DNA from: DAITPV01 sp050692555
GTDB taxonomy: Bacteria; Actinomycetota; UBA4738; CALAEC01
DNA length: 26,258 nucleotides
Assembly: GCA_050692555.1 (NCBI GenBank)
Contig: JBOGVS010000039.1
Location: 1 to 26,258 of the forward strand
Direction of reading: 5' to 3'
In this document: in pieces, positions 6,115-13,527 of the stretch
Layout: every line of letters begins with the position of its first letter
Position numbering within the stretch: position 1 is the first letter of the stretch
The notes under the pieces: generated by a model
Databases searched by the model: none
The model's input: the letters and a program-made list of their open reading frames with translations, nothing else
Told to the model about the DNA's origin: nothing
Position numbers and translations under genes: made by a program

Positions 6115-8777
6115 GAAGAGGTATCGGCAGCGGGAAGGGTGAAGCTGAACGTGGAGCCCTCTCCGAGCCTGCTGGTCGCGCTCATCTCCCCTCCGTGCGC
6201 TTCTACGAGCCGCTTGGCGAAGGTCAGTCCCAACCCGAGCCCCCCGAAGGGCCTGGTGTCGGAGGCGTCCACCTGGCGGAAGTCCTGGAAGATCCGAGCA
6301 AGATCATCCCTCTCGATCCCGATCCCCTGGTCGGAGATGTCCACCGTAAGCATACCGTCCGCCCTCTTCACCGCCACCCGGACCTCCCCGCCTTCGGGGG
6401 AGTACTTCACCGCGTTGTCCAGGAGCTCGTCGAGGATCCGGCCGAACATCGCCGGGTTGATCTGTGCCGGGGGAAGACCCTCTTCGGCCTCGGCCGTGAA
6501 TCGGTGACGGGTGGAGCGCCCCTGCCACCGTTCCACCACCTCGCGGGCCTCCGGGTGGAGCGAGGTGGGCTCGGGGCGAACCCGGAGCCGGCCCGCCTCG
6601 ATCGCGGAGAAGTCCACCAGCATGGCCACGATCCGCTCCAGCCGGCGACCGGACTCCAGGACCGCGCCGGCGAACTGCCTGGTCTGCTCCGGGGAGATCT
6701 CCCGGCGGCTGAGGATCTCGGAGTACCCGATGATCGGGGTCAGGGGGGTACGGAGCTCGTGGGACACGTTCGACAGGAACTCGGACTTCATCCGCTCCAC
6801 CTCATGCTCCCGGGACATGTCCCGGAGCACGAACACCCGCCCCAGTCGAACACCGTTCCCGTCCAGTAGCGGGGAAGAGATGATGGCCACCGGAACCGAG
6901 GCCCCGTCCTCCCGCTCCAGGAACGCCAGCCCGTCGGTGGCCAGTCGCTGCTCGGTGAGGGGATTGCCCTCGGCGTCCCGGCCCTGGAGCACTTCGCGTA
7001 CCGGCATTCCCACGACCTGGTCCGGAGACCGTCCCACGATCTTCCCCGCCGCCGGGTTGTAGGTCACCACCCGGTCCTGGTCGTCCACCGCGACCAGGCC
7101 GTCGCCCATGGAATCGACCACCGTCTCCAGGCGGGCGCGGAGCCGGGATTGCTCGTCGGCCGCCTCTCGCAGCTCGTCGGTCATCGCGGTCACGGATTCG
7201 GTCATCCGGTTGAACGTCCCGGCGAGGTCGGCCACCTCGTCCTCACCTTTCACCTCCGCCTGGGCCTGGAGGTCTCCGGCCTGGACCCGCCTGGCGGCGC
7301 CGGTGAGGGCGACGATCGGCCGGGTGATGCGGCGAGCCACCACCAGCGAGAGGAAGAACGCCAGACCGATCACCGCCACCGTGACCAGGAACAGAAGCTG
7401 GTTGATGTCCCGGCGAGTTTCGGTCAGCGCCTCGGCCGGCTCGGCGACCAACAGGATCCCCACCGGGCCTCCGATCTGAGGGCGAAGCGGCGCCAGCGAC
7501 GCGAAGTGCTCTTCGCCTCCCAGGGACAGGGTCCGGGCGATCGCCTGTTCCCCCACCAGGAACTCCTGGAACGCCTCCCGCATGACCTCGGGGGAGGCCA
7601 GAGGTGCCTCCGCGTCTTCGGGGAAGCCCGCCTGGGCCACCAGAGCGGGATCCTCTCCCCGGAATCCCCGGTAGGCGGCCGCTCTGGTGATCCCGCTGAC
7701 CACGACCCGCCGGAGGAGGTCCTCGTCGACTCGGAAGCCGGCCACCGCGAAGCCGATCGCCTGGCCCCTGCCCTGAGGGACGATGGGCGCCACACCGATG
7801 AGTCCCAGCCCTCCCCCGGCGATGGTGTCCAGCGACGAGGCCTCCCGGACCCGGTCGATGGCGAAGTCGACCACGTCCGTTCCCACCACGTCGACCGCTT
7901 CCGCCCTGCTCACCCCGAACCGACCCTGCAACACACCCCGCAGGTCCAGGAACAGGATGAAGTCGACGTCGGGGAACAGCCGGGCCCGGAGGTCGCGGAT
8001 GAGGTCCGGCGGGAGGGTCCGTCCCTCACTGATCGGTCCGGCGATCTCCCGGGCCTCGCCCACCACCACCAGAGACTGGACCTCCTCGTTGACCAGCCTG
8101 ATCATCCGCTGCTGGGCGTCGAGAGCCTGCTCGCCGACCCGTTCCAGCGCTCCCTCGCGCAGGTTACGATCGATCACGGTGCCGATGGCCGCGGAGACGA
8201 ACAGGACCACGGCCAGGAGCAGGCTGGCGAAGCCCACGATGAACCGGAACCGGATGGAGTTCCGCGTGAGGGCCACCACCGTCCGGCCGACGAACAGGTA
8301 ACCGGACACCTGAAGCAGATGAGCCACCGCGGAGGCCGAGCCTCCCTGGACACCGAAGAACACTTCCGCCGCACCGAGGAGAAGGATGCCGGAGGCCAGC
8401 CACGTACCTCCCCGCTCTCCTCGGCGCCGGAACCACGTGAGGGCGCCGGCGAGCCCGGCGACGCCTGCCGAAGCGACCGCCCCACCCGGTACGGCGGCCA
8501 CCGCGGCGACGGGAGTGCCTTGCGTCCGAGGCAGCGCCGCCACGAGCAGCAGCAGGTATCCGATCGTGCGGATCCAGGCCGGCACCGCACCCGCGTCTCC
8601 GGCCAACCCCGCGCCGTGGTACCCCTGGGCCGCGGCCAGGGCGGCGAATCCCAACGCCGCGGCCCACCGGGCCAAGCGGCTTCGGTTCCTCTCCCGCGCG
8701 AACGCCAGCGCCGCGGCCACTGCCACCAGGAACGACAGGAGGTGAGCGGCGAACAGGAGCGGCCCCGGGAGGGTCAC
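6111..8777 (-). CDS. Membrane sensor histidine kinase (HAMP-PAS-HisKA-HATPase), orphan
   Basis: The protein has 888 residues. Residues 1-200 hold about seven hydrophobic helices. Residues 205-460 look like an extracytoplasmic Cache/CHASE-like sensor with motifs such as FILFLDLRGVLQGRFG and GLIGVAPIV. A helix at 461-482 is followed by a HAMP linker (about 484-535), then a PAS domain (548-655, VDSMGDGLVAVDDQDRVVTYN). The HisKA domain has the phosphoacceptor H673 in VSHELRTP. The ATPase domain shows the N box (N788 in ELLDNAVKYSP), G1 DQGIG at 816-820 and G2 GGLGLGL at 845-851. All catalytic motifs are intact, so it should be active. No response regulator lies in the window. It overlaps the Lon-like gene by 4 nt (GTGA start/stop) and the FecR gene by 4 nt. 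Confidence 0.95.
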   Translation of the reverse strand: MTLPGPLLFAAHLLSFLVAVAAALAFARERNRSRLARWAAALGFAALAAAQGYHGAGLAGDAGAVPAWIRTIGYLLLLVAALPRTQGTPVAAVAAVPGGAVASAGVAGLAGALTWFRRRGERGGTWLASGILLLGAAEVFFGVQGGSASAVAHLLQVSGYLFVGRTVVALTRNSIRFRFIVGFASLLLAVVLFVSAAIGTVIDRNLREGALERVGEQALDAQQRMIRLVNEEVQSLVVVGEAREIAGPISEGRTLPPDLIRDLRARLFPDVDFILFLDLRGVLQGRFGVSRAEAVDVVGTDVVDFAIDRVREASSLDTIAGGGLGLIGVAPIVPQGRGQAIGFAVAGFRVDEDLLRRVVVSGITRAAAYRGFRGEDPALVAQAGFPEDAEAPLASPEVMREAFQEFLVGEQAIARTLSLGGEEHFASLAPLRPQIGGPVGILLVAEPAEALTETRRDINQLLFLVTVAVIGLAFFLSLVVARRITRPIVALTGAARRVQAGDLQAQAEVKGEDEVADLAGTFNRMTESVTAMTDELREAADEQSRLRARLETVVDSMGDGLVAVDDQDRVVTYNPAAGKIVGRSPDQVVGMPVREVLQGRDAEGNPLTEQRLATDGLAFLEREDGASVPVAIISSPLLDGNGVRLGRVFVLRDMSREHEVERMKSEFLSNVSHELRTPLTPIIGYSEILSRREISPEQTRQFAGAVLESGRRLERIVAMLVDFSAIEAGRLRVRPEPTSLHPEAREVVERWQGRSTRHRFTAEAEEGLPPAQINPAMFGRILDELLDNAVKYSPEGGEVRVAVKRADGMLTVDISDQGIGIERDDLARIFQDFRQVDASDTRPFGGLGLGLTFAKRLVEAHGGEMSATSRLGEGSTFSFTLPAADTSS

Positions 8778-9748
8778 GATTCGCGCTCCAGGAATCGGAG
8801 TGCATCCTTCATGGTGCCCACCGGTACAAGCTCGATGTCGGCCTCCGCCTCCTCCGCTTCGGCCATGTTGGCCTCGGGAACCAGGAAGAGGTCGGCGCCG
8901 TCCCGGTCAGCGGCAACGATCTTCAAGCCGATGCCGCCGATCGGGGCGACCTGCCCGTCGAGCAGCACGTCGCCGGTTCCCGCGACGCTCCGGCCATCGG
9001 TGAGGTCCTCCGGCGACAGGAGGTCCGCCACTCCCAGCGCCCACATCAGGCCCGCCGAGGGGCCCCCGATCGTCCCGCTCTCGATCCGGACGTCGAACGG
9101 AAAGTTCTCCACCGCCTGGACGCCGATGATCGGCTCCGCTCGACCGGCCCGAACCACCGGACTGATGCGGACGGACCGCGAGTCTCCGCCTTCCACCGGT
9201 CGGACCTCGAGCCGCAGGACCCCGCCCGGACCGGCCTCTTCGATGATCGCGATGAACGCGTCCAGGCCGTCGAGCCGGCGCCCGCCCACCGCGGTCACCA
9301 GGTCTCCGGGAAACAGCACTCCGTGTGCGGGTGTCCCCGGCACCGTGGCCTGGATGATCACCCCCGGACGGTGCTCCCGCGGATATTCCGTGTACTCGTC
9401 GAGCGCCACGGCCACGGCGGCGACCTTGCTCGCGTCCATCTGCGATAGAGACACTCGCTGGTACTCGCTGTCCGTCTGGCCTCGGGGGATGATCGCTCGC
9501 TCGGAGAACACCTCGTACGTGGGGGCCAGCCATGCCGCCACCGCGTCGTACGTGTTGACCCTCCCAACGCTCACGGTGGTGAGCAGGAGACGGCCATCGG
9601 GCTGGTACGTGGTCCTCCCATCGATGTCGATGAGCGGGACGACCTCGCGGGCCGGCCCCGGACCCACGACGAACACCGGAAGCTCCACCACGTAGAGGCA
9701 GGCCGCAAGCGCGAGAGCCGGCGCCGCCACCAAGACCCCTCTTCTCAC
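8774..9748 (-). CDS. Secreted/membrane-anchored PDZ domain Lon-like serine protease (YlbL/Rv3194c type)
   Basis: I place the start at GTG 9746-9748, giving 324 residues: a basic tip MRRG, one hydrophobic anchor (to about residue 28), then VGPGPAREVVPLI. Residues about 125-200 are PDZ-like (ATVPGTPAHGVLFPGDLVTAVGG). The C-terminal Lon domain carries the Ser-Lys dyad: S231 in GTIGGPSAGLMWALG and K276 in PIGGIGLKIVAAD. There is no AAA+ domain, as in the YlbL family, so proteolysis would be ATP-independent and outside the membrane. A longer frame reaches 9892, but it lacks a better start, and GGAGGAAGG precedes the chosen GTG. It is the first gene of the leftward unit with the kinase, FecR and UPF0182 genes, and diverges from the small gene at 9824. 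Confidence 0.93.
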   Translation of the reverse strand: MRRGVLVAAPALALAACLYVVELPVFVVGPGPAREVVPLIDIDGRTTYQPDGRLLLTTVSVGRVNTYDAVAAWLAPTYEVFSERAIIPRGQTDSEYQRVSLSQMDASKVAAVAVALDEYTEYPREHRPGVIIQATVPGTPAHGVLFPGDLVTAVGGRRLDGLDAFIAIIEEAGPGGVLRLEVRPVEGGDSRSVRISPVVRAGRAEPIIGVQAVENFPFDVRIESGTIGGPSAGLMWALGVADLLSPEDLTDGRSVAGTGDVLLDGQVAPIGGIGLKIVAADRDGADLFLVPEANMAEAEEAEADIELVPVGTMKDALRFLERES

Positions 9749-9823
9749 GCTCCCCGTCCTTCCTCCGGCGATGGTACGTCGTCGGACCGGCGAAAGCCCC
9801 CCGGGACTACACTCGGAGGGGTC

Positions 9824-10192
9824 ATGGAGGTCGTGATCATCCTGGCCCTGGCCACGGGCCTGTCGGCCTGGGTGGTGTGGTGGGCCCTGCAACCTCCGGC
9901 GGTGACCCGCGAGAAGAAACCACGTCGAAAGGCCTCTCCGGCCCCCCCATCGACACCCAGGCCGATCTTCCAGACAACCGGTCCGGAGCCGGTCTCGGAC
10001 GGGCCCGGCGGGGACGGGTTGGGGATGCTTCCGAGTGGTGCTCCCCCGGCCATCGACGAACGGCCGCCACGTTCCATCTCCTTGGTGAGGCTGGCGCTGA
10101 CGATCGCGTTCGTGGCGGTTCTGGTGGTCGCGACGCTGGCGATCATCGGTCTTCTGGTCAAGGCGCAGCTCGACCAGTACTTCACCGGCTAG
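9824..10192 (+). CDS. Small membrane protein of unknown function (two helices)
   Basis: A 122-residue ORF starts at ATG with GGAGGGG just upstream (9815-9821). It has a hydrophobic N-terminal helix (about 2-22, VVIILALATGLSAWVVWW), a Pro/Lys/Arg-rich, probably disordered middle, and a second helix at about 90-115 (LALTIAFVAVLVVATLAIIGLLV) followed by KAQLDQYFTG. No family was recognised. Real coding is supported by the ribosome site, the membrane pattern, and the fact that the strand switches here between two well-supported genes. Its stop codon overlaps the stop of the convergent DUF1028 gene within one CTAG. Confidence 0.7.
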   Translation: MEVVIILALATGLSAWVVWWALQPPAVTREKKPRRKASPAPPSTPRPIFQTTGPEPVSDGPGGDGLGMLPSGAPPAIDERPPRSISLVRLALTIAFVAVLVVATLAIIGLLVKAQLDQYFTG

Positions 10193-11049
10193 GTTACCTG
10201 GGGCGTGATGTCCCGGACCTCTCGAACGATTGATTCGAAGATGACGTCGTCGTCCCGGATCTTGCCCTCCAGGTTCAGCTCGCCCGCGAAGTCGGCGATG
10301 GCCTGCCGGGTGGCCGGGTCGTACGCGCCCTCTGTCTCTCCCTCGTACCGGCCCAGGGCCGACAGTCGCCGCTGGATCTCGGAGACCAGCTCGGGGGTCG
10401 CCGGAAGCTCGGGGTCGTCACGAATCAGGATCTCTCGGTCGTAGGCCTCGAACACCCGGACCAGCTCGGTGGGAGCGTCGGGATGATCGTCGACCCGGAG
10501 ATCGACGTACCGATCGGTGTACCCGCCGTACCCTCCACCCGTCCGAACCACCACCAGGGCCGCCGATTGCCTGCCCCGACGATCCCCTCCGGCCCGATCG
10601 CCGGCCACGATCGCGGCGACCAGCCTATCGATCAGGTCGCCGTCGGTGCCTTCGAACGCCGCAGCCATGTCGGCCACCACCTGGTCGCCGACCAGGATGT
10701 TGCCCTGGCACGCGTACCCGGCCCCGGTCCGGCCGCCGGCCCAGTCCAAGCATTCCTCACCGGTGAACGTGGCCGCGCCGCCCCGAGCATCCGCCATACC
10801 GACCTGTCGCTGGGACCGCCCGTCGTCGTCGGTGACCACCGCGTTCAAGGCCTCCTGTGCCGAACGTCCCCCGGCCATGAGCTCGAGACCTGCGGGGCCA
10901 TACGAAGTGTTCGCGTATGACTGGGTGGCCACCGCTCCGGCGCCGGCCTGGGCCCAGGGCACCACCACCCCCACGGCCGGGAACTTCGAGGCCACGGCCA
11001 CCCCGAGCTCCCCGGCCTCGGTGTCCACCGCGACGATCGAGAACGTCAC
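10189..11049 (-). CDS. DUF1028 family protein (Ntn-hydrolase-like) with C-terminal peptidoglycan-binding-like domain
   Basis: This 286-residue protein begins MTFSIVAVDTEAGELGVAVASKFPAVG, followed by VPWAQAGAGAVATQSYAN, YGPAGLELMAGG and TGAGYACQGNILVG. These are the conserved blocks of DUF1028, a family thought to adopt the N-terminal nucleophile hydrolase fold. Its activity is not established to my knowledge. Residues about 228-270 (PELVSEIQRRLSALGRYEGETEGAYDPATRQAIADFAGELNLEGK) look like a peptidoglycan-binding type 1 domain, seen in some family members. No signal peptide is present. The GTG start lies 6 nt after the mreB stop, so the two genes are likely co-transcribed. Confidence 0.9.
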   Translation of the reverse strand: MTFSIVAVDTEAGELGVAVASKFPAVGVVVPWAQAGAGAVATQSYANTSYGPAGLELMAGGRSAQEALNAVVTDDDGRSQRQVGMADARGGAATFTGEECLDWAGGRTGAGYACQGNILVGDQVVADMAAAFEGTDGDLIDRLVAAIVAGDRAGGDRRGRQSAALVVVRTGGGYGGYTDRYVDLRVDDHPDAPTELVRVFEAYDREILIRDDPELPATPELVSEIQRRLSALGRYEGETEGAYDPATRQAIADFAGELNLEGKIRDDDVIFESIVREVRDITPQVT

Positions 11050-11055
11050 CGCTTT

Positions 11056-12072
11056 TCACCGCAGCCACGGTGAGCCGCCGAACAGCCCGGCACTCTGGCT
11101 CAGCAGCTCGAGGCACTTCCCCGCCCCGACCACCACCGTCTGCAGCGGATGGTCGGTGAGGTGAACCGGCACCTCGCACTCGTGCGAGATCCGGGTGTCC
11201 AGGCCTCGCAGCAGGGCACCCCCGCCGGTGAGGAACATGCCCCGCTCCAGGATGTCGTGTCCGAGCTCCGGGTCGCTCTCCCCCAGACAGGCCTTCACCG
11301 CGTTCACCACGTGGACGACCTGCTCGTTGACCACCTCGCGCAGCTCCTCGGGAGCGATCTCCACCACCTTGGGCATACCGGAGGCGATCTCCCGGCCCTT
11401 GATCCGGGCGGGAGCCATGTCGGCCATCGGGTACGCGCTTCCCGTGGCGATCTTCACCTTCTCCGCGGCTCGCTCTCCGATCGCCACCCCGTACTCCCGC
11501 CTGATGTGCCGCTGCACGGCCTCGTCCATGTCGAAGCCACCCACCCGGAGGGATCGCTTCGTGATGATCCCGCCCATCGACACCATGGCCACCTCGGAGG
11601 TGCCGCCACCGACGTCGACGATGAGGTTACCGATGGGCTCGTGGACCGGAAGGCCGGCCCCGATCGCCGCGGCCATCGGTTCCTCGATCAGGGACACGGA
11701 CCGGGCTCCCGCGGACGTCGTGGCGTCGCGGACCGCTCGTCGCTCCACCTCGGTGATCGCCGAAGGGACACAGATGAGGGACTTCGGGCGGGAGAACCTG
11801 GTGACGCCGGCACGGCGAAGGATGTGACGGATCATCTGGCTGGTGACCTCGTAGTCCGTGATCGCGCCACGGCGAAGTGGACGCACCGCCACGATCTGGG
11901 CCGGGGTCCGGCCGATCATCTCCCAGGCATCGTGGCCGATGGCCAGGACCTCACCAAGGCGCATGTCCATGGCCACCACGCTGGGCTCGTCGTACACGAT
12001 GCCCTGCCCCTCCTGGAACACCAGGGTGTTGGCCGTCCCCAGGTCGATGGCCAGGTCCCCGACGCGCTTCAT
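11056..12072 (-). CDS. mreB: Rod shape-determining protein MreB/Mbl-like actin
   Basis: Starting at ATG 12070-12072 the product has 338 residues, the usual MreB length. It shows the actin-fold nucleotide motifs: phosphate 1 DLGTANTLVF near the N-terminus, phosphate 2 DVGGGTSEVAMVSMGG, and the adenosine loop FLTGGGALLRGLD near the C-terminus. MreB-typical RAVRDATTSAGARSVSLIEEPMAAAIGAGLPV and RVGGFDMDEAV are also present. It forms membrane-bound filaments that guide cell-wall synthesis along the cell cylinder. No mreC/mreD is in the window. The frame is open further upstream to 12108, but the family's start fits ATG 12072. That ATG overlaps the stop of a 28-codon upstream ORF (ATGA) and lacks a clear ribosome site. 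Whether it is MreB or the paralogue Mbl cannot be decided here. Confidence 0.95.
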   Translation of the reverse strand: MKRVGDLAIDLGTANTLVFQEGQGIVYDEPSVVAMDMRLGEVLAIGHDAWEMIGRTPAQIVAVRPLRRGAITDYEVTSQMIRHILRRAGVTRFSRPKSLICVPSAITEVERRAVRDATTSAGARSVSLIEEPMAAAIGAGLPVHEPIGNLIVDVGGGTSEVAMVSMGGIITKRSLRVGGFDMDEAVQRHIRREYGVAIGERAAEKVKIATGSAYPMADMAPARIKGREIASGMPKVVEIAPEELREVVNEQVVHVVNAVKACLGESDPELGHDILERGMFLTGGGALLRGLDTRISHECEVPVHLTDHPLQTVVVGAGKCLELLSQSAGLFGGSPWLR

Positions 12073-12155
12073 CGACGACGCTTCCGCCGGAGGCCGCGAT
12101 GGCCGCACACGGGAGGAGCGCGCTGAAGAAGAGCGGTGGGGAAGGAGCGCCGCAT
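12069..12155 (-). CDS. Possible 28-codon leader peptide coupled to mreB
   Basis: The ORF starts at ATG 12153-12155 and encodes a basic peptide (MRRSFPTALLQRAPP..., ending GLRRKRRR). Its TGA overlaps the mreB ATG as ATGA. A -10-like TAGAAT lies 7 nt before its ATG, which would make the ORF leaderless. mreB itself has no evident ribosome site, so ribosomes ending here could restart on mreB. It has no known homologue that I recognise and may be only a 5' leader. Confidence 0.35.
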   Translation of the reverse strand: MRRSFPTALLQRAPPVCGHRGLRRKRRR

Positions 12156-12162
12156 GGCGGCC

Positions 12163-12190
12163 ATTCTAGCGGGCCTCGGTCTCAGGTCGA
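12163..12190 (-). promoter_or_regulatory. Candidate mreB promoter (TCGACC-N16-TAGAAT)
   Basis: On the minus strand TCGACC (12190-12185), a 16-nt spacer and TAGAAT (12168-12163) match a sigma-70 type promoter (4/6 and 5/6). It lies 7 nt before the leader ORF and 90 nt before mreB. It suggests mreB and the DUF1028 gene start a transcription unit here. Confidence 0.45.
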
Positions 12191-12244
12191 TCAGGCCAGG
12201 GCGCCGCCGCTGGAGAGGTACCGGCTGGCGTCGGGCAGCGGCCG
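12191..12244 (-). CDS. C-terminal scrap of a gene running into the gap
   Basis: Reading left from the gap edge, 17 codons (RPLPDASRYLSSGGALA) end in TGA at 12191-12193. The composition resembles a protein C-terminus and codes in the mreB direction, but it is too short to identify. It may be a non-coding open frame. Confidence 0.25.
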   Translation of the reverse strand, partial: RPLPDASRYLSSGGALA

Positions 12245-12344
12245 NNNNNNNNNNNNNNNNNNNNNNNNNNNNNNNNNNNNNNNNNNNNNNNNNNNNNNNN
12301 NNNNNNNNNNNNNNNNNNNNNNNNNNNNNNNNNNNNNNNNNNNN
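12245..12344. other. Assembly gap, 100 N
   Basis: Exactly 100 N, the usual placeholder for a scaffold gap of unknown size. It removes the start of the zincin_2 gene and possibly most of a leftward gene upstream of mreB. Confidence 0.99.
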
Positions 12345-12345
12345 G

Positions 12346-13503
12346 CCGGGCCCCGACGACCCGCTCGCGGACGTCCCGTTGCTGCGGGAGATCCAGCGAG
12401 TCCTCCTGTCCGGCACCGGCCCGGTGAACTGGGAGCTGGCCCGGCAGGTGGGGATCGCCACGGCGTCCTGGAGCGGGGACGAGACCTCGCCCACCGATGA
12501 GGACCAGCGAGGGTTCGAGGGCGCGGTGCGCATGTCGGAGCTCGAGGTGGCCGACCTCACGGGGATGAGCCCGCCGCCGGAGGTCACCCGGGTCCAGGCC
12601 GTGCGCCGGGCCGGCTGGGTCGAGGCGAACCTCAAGGGACTACGCGGGTTGTTCGAACCTGGGGCGGAGCGGTTGAGCCGGGCACTCGCGGAGCTTCGCC
12701 GGGAGGAGCTCCCGGCGGTCCCCCAGGGCGCCAACGTATTCGAGGCCATGCTGGAGCGCATGGCTCCGCTCCTGATGGGCGCCCAGGTGGGAACGATCCT
12801 GGGCTATCTCGCCCAACGCGTGCTGGGGCAGTACGAGCTGCCCCTGCCCCGTGGCGAGCAGCCTGGCTTGCTGTTCGTGGTCCCCAACGTGGCCGCGTTC
12901 GAGCGGGAGTGGAGCCTGCCGTCCGACGAGTTCCGGGCCTGGGTGGCCCTCCACGAGACCACCCACGCGTTCGATCTTGGACGCCCGTGGGTCGGGGATC
13001 ACTTCCTTGGGCTGGTCCGAGAGGTGGCCGAAGGGCTGGAGTTCGACCTTTCCGACATCGAGCGGCGGCTGGAGGGGTTGGACCTGAGCGACCCCGACAA
13101 GCTCTCGGAGGTCCTGGGCGGGACCTCGGGGTTGCTGGCCGGTGAGCTCTCGGACGAGCAGCAGCTGCTCCTGCGGCGGGTCCAGGCGTTCATGGCCGCC
13201 GCCGAGGGCCACGCCGACCACGTGATGGACGTCCTCGGCCGGCGTCTCCTGAGTGCTTACGAGCGCATCGACGAGGCCATGGTGCGCCGCCGTGAGGGCC
13301 GGGGCGAGCAGGAGCGTGCGGTGGAGCGCCTGCTGGGCATCGACATGAAGCTCGAGCAATACCGGTTGGGCCGGGCGTTCTGCGACCGGGTGGCCGACCT
13401 CACCGACGAACGAACGCTGGCCCGGATGTGGGAGGCGCCGGAGGCGCTGCCCTCGATGCCGGAGCTGGAGGAACCGCGGCTCTGGCTCGCCCGCATGGCC
13501 TGA
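12346..13503 (+). CDS. Zinc-dependent metalloprotease of the zincin_2 (DUF2342) family, 5' end in gap
   Basis: 385 residues are visible from the gap to TGA. The N-terminal part PGPDDPLADVPLLREIQRVL, followed by GPVNWELARQVG, is the usual opening of this actinobacterial family, so only a few tens of residues should be missing. Conserved parts include FEAMLERMAPLLMGAQVGTILGYLAQRVLGQYELPLPR, then VVPNVAAFE. The HETTH zinc motif is at 12952-12966, in FRAWVALHETTHAFDL, and AEGHADHVMDVLG follows later. The family is annotated either as zinc-dependent metalloprotease or as 'coenzyme F420 biosynthesis associated' protein; biochemical proof is limited. Mycobacterial relatives (Rv3195) sit beside the Lon-like PDZ and UPF0182 genes. 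Here these lie a few kilobases to the left, so the neighbourhood is partly kept. Confidence 0.9.
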   Translation, partial: PGPDDPLADVPLLREIQRVLLSGTGPVNWELARQVGIATASWSGDETSPTDEDQRGFEGAVRMSELEVADLTGMSPPPEVTRVQAVRRAGWVEANLKGLRGLFEPGAERLSRALAELRREELPAVPQGANVFEAMLERMAPLLMGAQVGTILGYLAQRVLGQYELPLPRGEQPGLLFVVPNVAAFEREWSLPSDEFRAWVALHETTHAFDLGRPWVGDHFLGLVREVAEGLEFDLSDIERRLEGLDLSDPDKLSEVLGGTSGLLAGELSDEQQLLLRRVQAFMAAAEGHADHVMDVLGRRLLSAYERIDEAMVRRREGRGEQERAVERLLGIDMKLEQYRLGRAFCDRVADLTDERTLARMWEAPEALPSMPELEEPRLWLARMA

Positions 13504-13514
13504 ACCCTCGCTGG

Positions 13515-13520
13515 TATCCT
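13515..13520 (+). promoter_or_regulatory. Possible leaderless -10 for the gene at 13528
   Basis: TGG-TATCCT lies exactly 7 nt before the GTG at 13528, in the 24-nt gap after the zincin_2 stop. The gene has no Shine-Dalgarno. This fits an extended -10 with transcription starting at the GTG. Confidence 0.4.
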
Positions 13521-13527
13521 TCCCGCC

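Noticed and set aside
7149..9695. 848-residue plus-strand ORF antisense to the kinase and Lon-like genes
   Set aside because: It is rich in Arg, Gly, His and Pro with no domain, and runs opposite to two well-supported genes; a typical shadow in GC-rich DNA.
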